Assembly: GCA_007745835.1 (NCBI GenBank)
Contig: CP036424.1
Span: 891,001-955,000, forward strand
Direction: 5' to 3'
Origin: Planctomycetes bacterium MalM25
GTDB lineage: Bacteria; Planctomycetota; Planctomycetia; Pirellulales; Lacipirellulaceae
DNA: 64,000 bases
The stretch's first letter is position 1, and the number at the start of each line of letters is the position of its first letter. The position numbers and the translations under genes were made by a program. Under the pieces are notes generated by a model that worked only from the letters and a program-made list of their open reading frames with translations, was not told the DNA's origin and searched no databases. Shown here piece by piece: positions 24,094-30,636 of this stretch.

Positions 24094-24897
24094 ATGATCG
24101 ACGAAGGCAAGCACAACATCCTCGGCGTCCGGATCAACGCGGTCGATTACGACGGCGCGATCCAGCGCGTCATGCACGCCGCCAAAGCGGGCGAGCCGTT
24201 GTCGGTCTCGGCACTCGCGGTGCACGGGCTGATGACCGGCGCGCTCGACCCGACGCACAAGTACCGATTGAACCGGTTCGACCTGCTCTGCCCCGACGGC
24301 CAGCCCGTCCGCTGGGCGCTCGGCTGGCTGCACGGCAAACGCTTGCCCGATCGGGTCTACGGCCCGAACCTGATGCTCAAGCTGTGCGAACGCGCCGCCC
24401 AGGACGGAACGCCGATCTTCCTGTTTGGCGGGAGCGAAGAGTTGCTCGGTAAGCTGAGCGAGAGCCTGCTCGATAACTTCCCCGGGCTGGTCATCGCCGG
24501 CACCCGGGCGTCGCTCTTCCGCACGGCGAGCGAAGCGGAACGCCAAGAGATCATCGACGAGGTCCGCGCCAGCGGCGCCCGGATCACGTTCGTCGGCCTC
24601 GGCTGCCCCCGCCAGGAGGTCTTTGCTTACGAGATGCGCGACGACCTCGGCATGCCGCTCCTCGCGGTCGGCGCCGCGTTCAACTTCCACGCCGGCCTGC
24701 TCGACCAGGCGCCGCAGTGGATGCAGGACCGCGGCCTGGAGTGGTTCTACCGATTTACGAAAGAGCCCCGCCGGCTCTTCCACCGATATATGGTCCTCAA
24801 CCCAATGTACCTCGGGATGCTCGGCCTGCAACTGACCGGCCTGAAGCGACCCGAAGCCGAGGGCGAGCGGCCGAGCGGGAGGGTCTGCTACGGCTGA
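24094..24897 (+). CDS. WecG/TagA/CpsF-family glycosyltransferase
   Basis: 267 residues from the ATG at 24094 (MIDEGKHNILGVRINAVDYD); the frame runs further upstream only through repeat DNA. GT26 hallmarks: LCPDGQPVRWALGWLHGKRL with PDRVYGPNLMLKLCE, the glycine loop IFLFGGSEELLGKL, FVGLGCPRQEVFAYEMRDDL and AVGAAFNFHAGLLDQAPQWM, then GLEWFYRFTKEPRRLFHRYM. Family members add ManNAc-type sugars to lipid-linked intermediates at the inner membrane face. With the epimerase and GT2 genes it suggests a small surface-polysaccharide set. The acceptor is unknown. Confidence 0.93.
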   Translation: MIDEGKHNILGVRINAVDYDGAIQRVMHAAKAGEPLSVSALAVHGLMTGALDPTHKYRLNRFDLLCPDGQPVRWALGWLHGKRLPDRVYGPNLMLKLCERAAQDGTPIFLFGGSEELLGKLSESLLDNFPGLVIAGTRASLFRTASEAERQEIIDEVRASGARITFVGLGCPRQEVFAYEMRDDLGMPLLAVGAAFNFHAGLLDQAPQWMQDRGLEWFYRFTKEPRRLFHRYMVLNPMYLGMLGLQLTGLKRPEAEGERPSGRVCYG

Positions 24898-25290
24898 GGC
24901 GTTGATCGGTGAGGTGGCCCAAGGGGGGCAGCGACACTTGTCCGCAAGTGGCTTTGCCGTTGAGTCCGACTCGACTCGGACACGTGTCGGTGTCGCTTTG
25001 CGAAAAGAGGCGTACCGTTGTGCCTCTTGGGCTACGCCCACGGACAATCGGCCGGTGGGGTTTGGCTTATTGGCAACGGCTTCCCCGGCCGACTGTCCGT
25101 GCCACCCGCGGGGCCCACGCTCAAGCGACGCTGTCGACGGTGATCGTCACCCTCGCTCAGCAGCAAATCGACCCCCTCCTCTGGCTCGCAAAAGCACGCC
25201 AGACCGTCGTACCGCTACCACTCACGGGGGGACGGGCGGTAAACAAGTACGCTCAACCCAGGCCTCTTATCGCCTGTCGGCGACCCAGGT
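24898..25290. other. Gene-poor region with degenerate repeats
   Basis: No supported gene. Overlapping frames of ~160 codons have no family character. An inverted pair AGCGACAC (~24931) / GTGTCGCT (~24992) flanks a GAGTCCGACTCGACTCGGAC palindrome. AAGAGGCGTAC...TGCCTCTT near 25008-25031 resembles a similar hairpin near 17981-18008. A 10-bp hairpin ACCCAGGTTC-AA-GAACCTGGGT lies at 25283-25304, at the end of the next gene. Confidence 0.45.
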
Positions 25291-25527
25291 TCAAGAACCT
25301 GGGTTACCCGATGTGTCTTCCTTTGCAGCGGCACCTGAGCCGTACATCGCCTCCAGCTTTGTGGGAGACAGAAACCAGTAGGTTTTTTTGAATCCGCATT
25401 GGCAGTCAACGTAGAAACTCGTGCGTATCAGTCCAAGCAAGACGAGGTCGTGGAATCGTCCGCTCAAGTAGTCGCAGCAGACCATCCTCCCGCATTTCGG
25501 ACATGGGATATCAATTGTATATGCCAC
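25291..25527 (-). CDS. Small zinc-ribbon-like protein
   Basis: 78 residues from a GTG at 25527 preceded by GAGGAG. The cysteines are spaced as CPKCGRMVCC at the N-terminus and DCQCGFKKTYWF in the middle, suggesting a four-Cys zinc site around a hydrophobic stretch (FHDLVLLGLIRTSFYVD). The C-terminus (KLEAMYGSGAAAKEDTS) looks disordered and ends inside a hairpin. I do not recognise a named family. The ribosome-binding site and Cys pattern make it more likely real than the neighbouring frames, but it could be a remnant. Confidence 0.45.
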   Translation of the reverse strand: MAYTIDIPCPKCGRMVCCDYLSGRFHDLVLLGLIRTSFYVDCQCGFKKTYWFLSPTKLEAMYGSGAAAKEDTSGNPGS

Positions 25528-25795
25528 AGCCTGAATTCTCCTCAGCGAGTCAACGGCATAACTAGCACTCTCAAGTGTTAGGGATTGCGTCGCAACGGAT
25601 CATCTTTTCAGCGTTATCAGCGGGGATCGGTTCTACTCGACCTTCCTCGATGTCCCTTAGCCGATTGTGGATCTCGGTTTTCCAAGCGTTATCCATGGCT
25701 TCCGAGGGGCACGCTTGGCTATCTGATTCGCACATTGAGTGAACACCTCGTGGTCAGCTGATAGCTGACGTCCGATAGCTGATAGCCTGCCCTGC

Positions 25796-26407
25796 TCACA
25801 CCGCCTCAATGTGCAACCCGCGGCTGCGCCGCTCCTTCCGCCGGGCGTCGTCGATCGCGTCGGCGACCTCTCGGACGTTCTCGATGCCCGGCAGGTCGAG
25901 CTCGGGGGTCGTGCGGTCGCTGGAGGTGACGACGATCGTCCCCACGCCCAGCAGCCGATCGACCGGGCCCTGGCGGTAGATGACGTCGTCGACGTCGATC
26001 AGCTCGACGCGGTCCATCGTCCGCCAGAGGATGCCCATCTCCGTGAGCAGCCGCTGCGTGGTGAGCGTGTAGTGGACGCTCAGCCGGCGGTAGCCGTACA
26101 GCGCGGCGAGGCCGAGCCACATCAGGCCGATCGCGCCGATGAGCCACAGCCAAGCCGTCCCGGAGAGGCTGATCAGCAGGCCGATGACGATCGCGGCGAC
26201 GGTCGCCACGGCGCCGCCGATCCACGTGCCGATCATCCCCAGGTGTGAGTAGCTGCCCGTCCAGAGGGTCTCCTCGTCCTCGTGATCGTCCCCCTGGCGG
26301 TCGGCGGCGGCCTGCTTGAAGCGGTCGCGCGGTGACTCTCGGGGCGGCGCCGGGTGGGAGGCCTCGGCGGCTGGGGCGGGCGATTCGGGATCGTTCTCGG
26401 CGGACAT
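25796..26407 (-). CDS. Bacterial PH-domain (bPH2/YdbT-like) membrane protein
   Basis: 203 residues. An acidic disordered N-terminus (~1-45) precedes two membrane helices (MIGTWIGGAVATVAAIVIGL and WLWLIGAIGLMWLGLAALYG). The bacterial PH domain follows: RRLSVHYTLTTQRLLTEMGI, then MDRVELIDVDDVIYRQGPVD and LLGVGTIVVTSSDRTTPELD, ending LPGIENVREVADAIDDARRK. This is the DUF304/bPH2 pattern. Function unknown, membrane associated. It is divergent from nrdR, with both promoters in the 188-bp gap. Confidence 0.88.
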   Translation of the reverse strand: MSAENDPESPAPAAEASHPAPPRESPRDRFKQAAADRQGDDHEDEETLWTGSYSHLGMIGTWIGGAVATVAAIVIGLLISLSGTAWLWLIGAIGLMWLGLAALYGYRRLSVHYTLTTQRLLTEMGILWRTMDRVELIDVDDVIYRQGPVDRLLGVGTIVVTSSDRTTPELDLPGIENVREVADAIDDARRKERRSRGLHIEAV

Positions 26408-26595
26408 CGTGTCTTGCGGCGATTGGGGGAGTGCGGAGCGGGGGGCGCTGGGGCGGATTATACCGCCAGCCCGCCGGGCGTGGGGGCGAGGGTTATTCGC
26501 CTGGAAACGCCCTAGTTTGCCTCAGAAGCCCCCCGGCGAGCGAAAAAACGGGTCGGCTGGCTGACCCGAACCCTTCGGTCGGGTATCTTCACGCC

Positions 26596-27069
26596 ATGAG
26601 GTGTCCTTATTGCCGAAAAGACAACGACCGGGTGATCGACTCCCGGGCGAGCCAAGACGGGGCGGCGATCCGCCGGAGGCGGGAGTGTGTCTCCTGCGAC
26701 CGGCGGTACACGACTTACGAACGCCCCGAAGAGACGACCATCAAGGTCGTCAAGAAGGACGGCTCGCGGGCCCCGTTCGACCGGGAGAAGATCCAGAAGG
26801 GCCTCGAACGGGCGTGCTGGAAGCGTCCGATCTCAACCCGCCAGATCGAGACGACCGTCGACGCCATCGAGAACGACGTCTACCAGGGCTTCGAGACTGA
26901 GATCGAATCGGCCGAGCTGGGCCAGCTGGTGATGGAGCACCTGCGGGAGCTCGACCAGGTGGCCTTCGTCCGCTTCGCCAGCGTCTACCGCGAGTTCAAG
27001 GACGCCCACGACTTCGTCGAGGAGCTGCGTCCGATCCTCGAAGCGGCCCCGCGGAAGACGCCACGTTAG
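26596..27069 (+). CDS. nrdR: Transcriptional repressor NrdR
   Basis: 157 residues from the ATG at 26596; an upstream extension of the frame is non-coding. The zinc ribbon cysteines are C3, C6, C31 and C34 (MRCPYCRKDNDRVIDSR, ECVSCDRRYTTYE). The ATP-cone follows from ~49 (IKVVKKDGSRAPFDREKIQK) to MEHLRELDQVAFVRFASVYR. NrdR binds ATP/dATP and represses ribonucleotide reductase genes through paired NrdR boxes; no nrd genes lie in the window. A family A repeat begins 18 bp after the stop. Confidence 0.97.
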   Translation: MRCPYCRKDNDRVIDSRASQDGAAIRRRRECVSCDRRYTTYERPEETTIKVVKKDGSRAPFDREKIQKGLERACWKRPISTRQIETTVDAIENDVYQGFETEIESAELGQLVMEHLRELDQVAFVRFASVYREFKDAHDFVEELRPILEAAPRKTPR

Positions 27070-27087
27070 CCGCGAGAAGGCGAGATG

Positions 27088-27171
27088 GTAGGAGGCGTCT
27101 CCGACGCCGATAACGCGTGGCTGGCAGAAGCCGGCTGGCGAAACGCTATCGGCGTCGGAGACGCCTCCTGC
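27088..27171. repeat. Inverted-repeat element (family A) between nrdR and tRNA-Ala
   Basis: Arms GTAGGAGGCGTCTCCGACGC... (27088-27111) and ATCGGCGTCGGAGACGCCTC... (27148-27171) are near-perfect complements around ~36 bp. This is the least diverged of the three copies. It lies 71 bp upstream of the tRNA-Ala gene. Confidence 0.85.
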
Positions 27172-27242
27172 AGGTCGATCGGGGTCGCGTGAGGCGGTAG
27201 ACAGCCTCTCATTCGGACCCTAAAATCAGGGGTCTGCGACAT

Positions 27243-27315
27243 GGGGCGGTAGCTCAGTTGGGAGAGCGCTGCGTTCGCAATGCAGAGGTCGGGAGTTCGA
27301 ACCTCCTCCGCTCCA
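27243..27315 (+). tRNA. tRNA-Ala (CGC anticodon)
   Basis: 73 nt, complete cloverleaf. The acceptor stem GGGGCGG/CCGCTCC contains the G3-U70 pair that marks tRNA-Ala. D stem GCTC/GAGC, anticodon stem CTGCG/TGCAG with loop TTCGCAA (anticodon CGC), T arm GGGAG-TTCGAAC-CTCCT. Discriminator A; CCA is not encoded. Its 3' half is duplicated exactly at 49043-49086. Confidence 0.95.
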
Positions 27316-27317
27316 CT
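27274..27317 (+). repeat. attL: 44-bp direct repeat within tRNA-Ala
   Basis: Starts at the anticodon loop (TTCGCAATGCAGAGGTCGGG) and ends two bases past the tRNA (CTCCACT). Identical over 44 bp to 49043-49086; flanking sequence differs on both sides. Confidence 0.88.
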
Positions 27318-27388
27318 TGTACTATAACCCGCCGAATCAAGAGCTTCTGTTACCTGCCGGCGGTCGGCAGCGCGGCGTTTCCCAGAGA

Positions 27389-27414
27389 GCCAAAACGGTA
27401 CGTACCGTTTTGGC
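27389..27414. promoter_or_regulatory. Perfect 26-nt palindrome, candidate operator
   Basis: GCCAAAACGGTAC followed by its exact complement GTACCGTTTTGGC, 18 bp before the start codon of the integrase remnant and just upstream of its AGGGAG ribosome-binding site. The position suits an operator or a recombination-protein binding site for the integrase gene. It is AT-richer than its surroundings. Confidence 0.55.
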
Positions 27415-27432
27415 ACAACCAGGGAGACCCCT

Positions 27433-27829
27433 ATGCCGCGTCTTACCAATGCCCTGCCCAGCTATCGCAAGCACCGGGCCAGTGGCCAGGCGGTCGTCAC
27501 ACTCAGTGGCGCCGATCACTACCTCGGCAAGCACGGCACGAAATCGAGTCGTACGCTCTACGACCGGTTGGTTGCCGAGTGGCTCGTCAACGGCCGTAGT
27601 TCGCCTGCCAAGGCGGATGGCCGCCTCGAGCACCAGCCCGAGGACGCACTATCGCTGGATCGAGAAGTGCGGCGACTACCGTGAGGCGACAGAAAGGGCG
27701 CTCAAGCAAGCTAGCGAGCGTATCGTGAACGAATCACGTCGGCGTGCGATCGAAGCATGCGATGAGAGGCACAAGGCAGCCAGAGGCTCTGACGCAATAA
27801 CCGAACAAACCCAAACACCAAAAAGGTAG
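27433..27829 (+). pseudogene. Truncated tyrosine integrase (site-specific recombinase) remnant
   Basis: The first ~57 codons (MPRLTNALPSYRKHRASGQA, VVTLSGADHYLGKHGTKSSR, then YDRLVAEWLVNGR) match the conserved N-terminus I associate with planctomycete tyrosine integrases. After that the similarity stops; the frame ends at 27684, only 83 codons, and the catalytic domain (R...HxxR...Y) is absent. A second frame continues to 27829 with a helical, charged tail (KQASERIVNESRRRAIEACD) of unknown origin, suggesting a deletion that fused two ends. A 14-codon frame with a good ribosome-binding site follows (27834-27878). The start has AGGGAG upstream. Confidence 0.72.
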
Positions 27830-27885
27830 GAACATGCACGACGCCCCATCCGAAGAGCCATTCGCGTACCTCGATTAGATCGAAG

Positions 27886-29742
27886 CTAGGGACGCTTCGT
27901 AAACATCATCACCGCAAGGCAGAGACAGCTTAAGCATGCGGGGCATTCAGGCACGCCTGTTGTGGCTATGCTTTCTAGTCCGTCGCGCCAGATGGCGTAG
28001 TCGGCGGCGTCAACTTCTCCGTTGCGGTTGCCATCCGCCAGCGAGAAGCCGGTTGTCCCGTAGGCGCTTCGCCATACCTGGTAGTCGACTTCATCGACGA
28101 TGCCGTCGAGGTTGTAATCGCCTGGCAGGGTAAACACTTCGAGCGACGGGCGCAGATCGACGCCCTCGAACTCGCTCGTGAAGAAATCCAGGCCGTTCGT
28201 GCCGTCCGGAAACGGGGTTAGCAGCCAGCCGTTGTTGATCAGCTCACCATCTAGGATCGCTTGGATCGTCGTGGTGACATCGATCTCCAGTGAGCCGACC
28301 GGCACGTTCGATGAGCTGTTGTTGGCGCCGACTGTTGCAGTGGCATCCGCTTTGGCTTCCACGTCGTTCGCCTGCACGCCGGCGCCGAACGACTGCCAGG
28401 TATCGCCCTCGTCCCAGCCGACGAGCATCTCATGGACCGTGAAACCGCTGCCTTGGTTGGTCACTTCTAGCCGAATCGTGGCTTTATCGATCTGAGCGCC
28501 CGCCGGCATCTCGCCGACCGTGACGCCGACCAGATCGTCGAATCCAATCAGCGCCTGATTCGGTTGCTGGCCGGGAGAGCCATCGTCACCATCGACGCTG
28601 ATCTCGAATGCGCCGCCATTGGTGGAGTCGCCACCGCTCGAACGGAGTTCCTTATCGAGCGTGCCGGCATAATTATCGCGGCCTTGCTGGAAGACAAACG
28701 TCGGCTGATCTCCCGGGTCGAAGGGGGGATCCGGGATGTCGATCGGAGCCAAACGACCAGCGAAGTCGATGTCAAAATCGAACTGACTGGCGAACGCCCC
28801 AACGTCCTGCACGGTTTCGGTCTGAAACTGGTCGAGCACGGGAGAGTAGGTCTCGAAACGTATCTTGTTTTCCGGGATGTCGAACTCGATGAGCCGCAGC
28901 CAGCCGTCACCCCCGTTGGGATAGTCCTGGTAATCTTGGAGCACCTCGAAGACGGGGCGATCGGCGTCGTTCAAGCTGGTCTGATGGTACTCACCATCGT
29001 TGGAGCCTCCCACACTGTGGTAGTGACCGTTCAAGACCATGAAGACCTGGTCGTTGGTCCGAATCAGCTCGTTCCAGAGCGCTTCGCCCGATCCGCTGCG
29101 TCCGGCGGGGCTGTCGTCGATGTGCTCGTGTGTGCTCAGGATGAACGGCGTGTCGGGGTTGGCGTCGAGGACCGATTGCGCCCAATCGACCGGAGAGATC
29201 TCGCGGAAAGGAGCGTTCACGGTTGGCTGCCACTCCAGCGACATGTGGATGAAGTCGTAGCCTCCGGCCGAGAATCGTTGATAGCTGTTGTTGCCGCTCG
29301 GGTCCGCCCCGCCGTACCAACTCTTATCGGCGAAGCGGTCCGGGCCGAAGTACTCAACGTACAAGTCCGTGCCGGTCGTCTTGCTGCCGGTTGATGCGTA
29401 GTCGTGATTCCCCGGCAGGACGCCGTAGGGGATGACCCCGTCCAGCGTGTCCATAGCGGTGTCGGCCCGGAGCATCTGGATCAGCTCGTCGCCGTTGCTG
29501 ACGACGTCGCCCAGATGCGTGACGAACTGCAGGTTGCGCGGGTTGCCCGCGGTCTGCACCTGATCCGCGATCCACTGCGTTTGCTGCGCAAACAACGCGG
29601 CGTTGTTGAAATTGTTGACGTAGTTCTGCGTGTCCGGCAGCGCGACGATCGAGAAAGATTCGTTAGCGCGGGACGCTCTCCCACTTAGAAGGATTGCCGC
29701 GAGTGAGGCGAGGGGCAGAGCTGCCGATAGCCAGGCTTTCAT
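27886..29742 (-). CDS. Secreted metallophosphoesterase with DNRLRE and dockerin-like domains
   Basis: 618 residues. Signal peptide (LSAALPLASLAAILLSGRAS). The calcineurin-like phosphoesterase domain (~30-300) has all metal motifs: ALPDTQNYV, HLGDVVSNGD, VLPGNHDYAS, LSTHEHID and LNGHYHSVGG. A DNRLRE-type domain follows (~350-540: TFVFQQGRDNYAGTLDKELR, WLLTPFPDGTNGLDFFTSE). Then come two dockerin-like Asp repeats (GDYNLDGIVDEVDYQVWR, DGNRNGEVDAADYAIWR). The C-terminus resembles a PEP-CTERM tail but reads VPECPACLSCLCLAV and ends KRP, so the canonical PEP is altered. Third gene of the PAP-TPR-MPE unit. Probably surface-attached; the substrate is a phosphoester of unknown kind. Confidence 0.85.
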   Translation of the reverse strand: MKAWLSAALPLASLAAILLSGRASRANESFSIVALPDTQNYVNNFNNAALFAQQTQWIADQVQTAGNPRNLQFVTHLGDVVSNGDELIQMLRADTAMDTLDGVIPYGVLPGNHDYASTGSKTTGTDLYVEYFGPDRFADKSWYGGADPSGNNSYQRFSAGGYDFIHMSLEWQPTVNAPFREISPVDWAQSVLDANPDTPFILSTHEHIDDSPAGRSGSGEALWNELIRTNDQVFMVLNGHYHSVGGSNDGEYHQTSLNDADRPVFEVLQDYQDYPNGGDGWLRLIEFDIPENKIRFETYSPVLDQFQTETVQDVGAFASQFDFDIDFAGRLAPIDIPDPPFDPGDQPTFVFQQGRDNYAGTLDKELRSSGGDSTNGGAFEISVDGDDGSPGQQPNQALIGFDDLVGVTVGEMPAGAQIDKATIRLEVTNQGSGFTVHEMLVGWDEGDTWQSFGAGVQANDVEAKADATATVGANNSSSNVPVGSLEIDVTTTIQAILDGELINNGWLLTPFPDGTNGLDFFTSEFEGVDLRPSLEVFTLPGDYNLDGIVDEVDYQVWRSAYGTTGFSLADGNRNGEVDAADYAIWRDGLESIATTGVPECPACLSCLCLAVMMFTKRP

Positions 29743-29760
29743 CGTTGCGAGTCTTGGGTT

Positions 29761-30636
29761 TCAGCTGGACGGTTGGGACTTGTAATCTTGGGGAACTAAC
29801 TCCGATTCAAGCTCGGAGAGCAATCGCTCCGCCGCGGCGATCTGAGCTTGCAGGATTGGGTTCTCAACGCCTGGCGTGGTGCGCCGCCGGAGCCCGGCGA
29901 GGGCCCGCTTAGTGTCGTTCTGGGCGCCGGCGGGATCGTGTCGTGCCCGGTTGAGCCGCGCCCGCAACAGCAACCACGAACTCTTATGTCGAGACCGGTC
30001 CAATCCCGATTCGATCAAGGGCCCGGCGGCCTCGAGATCGCCGCAGCTCAGCAGGGAATCGATCCAGGCTCTCTCCAAGACCACGCTCGGGTTGCGTCCG
30101 CGGGCGGCGGCGAAGGCGTCCCGCGCTTGCGTCGCCTCGCCCAACCGCTGAAGGGTTCTGCCGTGGGACAAGTACCAATCGACTTCGGGGCGCGAACTCT
30201 CGATCGCCAACTCCCACGCCCGGAGCGCCTCGGAGTCGTTGCCACGATGTTCTCTCGCCGTAGCAATCAAGGCGTGGAAAGCAGAGGCTTGATCCGACTT
30301 CTCGGAAAGCTGTACGCCACGCGTAGCCAAACGCTCGGCTTCGATGAAGCGACCGGCTTCGAGCTCGCAGCGTGCAAGCCCAAGCAACGCCGTCTGGTTT
30401 GCGAGTTCGTGCTCAAGAGCATGCCGATAATCATCGGCAGCTTTCGAGAGATGCCCGAGCACACGGTGCTTTTCGGCGCGATCGACTAGCAGCCGTGCCG
30501 ACGCCGTTCCCGATTCGATCCGCCTGGTGAGGCGGTCGATCGTATGAGCTGGCCCCTCGTGTGCGCAGGTGTGGGCCGTCTGCGACAGCGTGATCAACAA
30601 GAGGCTGAACCAGTTCTTTGAGAGGGCGACGGTCAA
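29761..30636 (-). CDS. TPR-repeat protein, secreted
   Basis: 291 residues. N-terminal signal (WFSLLLITLSQTAHTCAHEG), then consecutive tetratricopeptide-type helices: RAEKHRVLGHLSKAADDYRH, NQTALLGLARCELEAGRFIE, DSEALRAWELAIESSRPEVD and LGEATQARDAFAAARGRNPS. TPR arrays hold protein complexes together. Its ATG overlaps the stop of the upstream purple-acid-phosphatase-like gene (ATGA), and the second phosphoesterase gene follows 18 bp later. It is therefore probably the scaffold of an exported phosphoesterase pair; that role is inferred from the operon only. Confidence 0.8.
   Translation of the reverse strand: MTVALSKNWFSLLLITLSQTAHTCAHEGPAHTIDRLTRRIESGTASARLLVDRAEKHRVLGHLSKAADDYRHALEHELANQTALLGLARCELEAGRFIEAERLATRGVQLSEKSDQASAFHALIATAREHRGNDSEALRAWELAIESSRPEVDWYLSHGRTLQRLGEATQARDAFAAARGRNPSVVLERAWIDSLLSCGDLEAAGPLIESGLDRSRHKSSWLLLRARLNRARHDPAGAQNDTKRALAGLRRRTTPGVENPILQAQIAAAERLLSELESELVPQDYKSQPSS

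Noticed and set aside
22788-24137. 449-codon minus-strand frame over the NAD epimerase
   Set aside because: Shadow frame; it crosses two repeat elements and the epimerase coding strand is unambiguous.
24902-25391. Two overlapping plus-strand frames of ~160 codons
   Set aside because: No family features, they overlap each other and a better minus-strand candidate, and the DNA holds degenerate inverted repeats.
9471-27171. The repeat clusters read as a CRISPR array
   Set aside because: Copies are few, inverted rather than direct, belong to several families and are far apart; no regular spacers or cas genes exist.
27066-27449. Minus-strand frame over the tRNA-Ala gene with the stretch EEVRTPDLCIANAALSQLSY
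   Set aside because: This is the familiar false protein produced by translating tRNA sequence; the frame at 48903-49085 over the attR copy is of the same kind.
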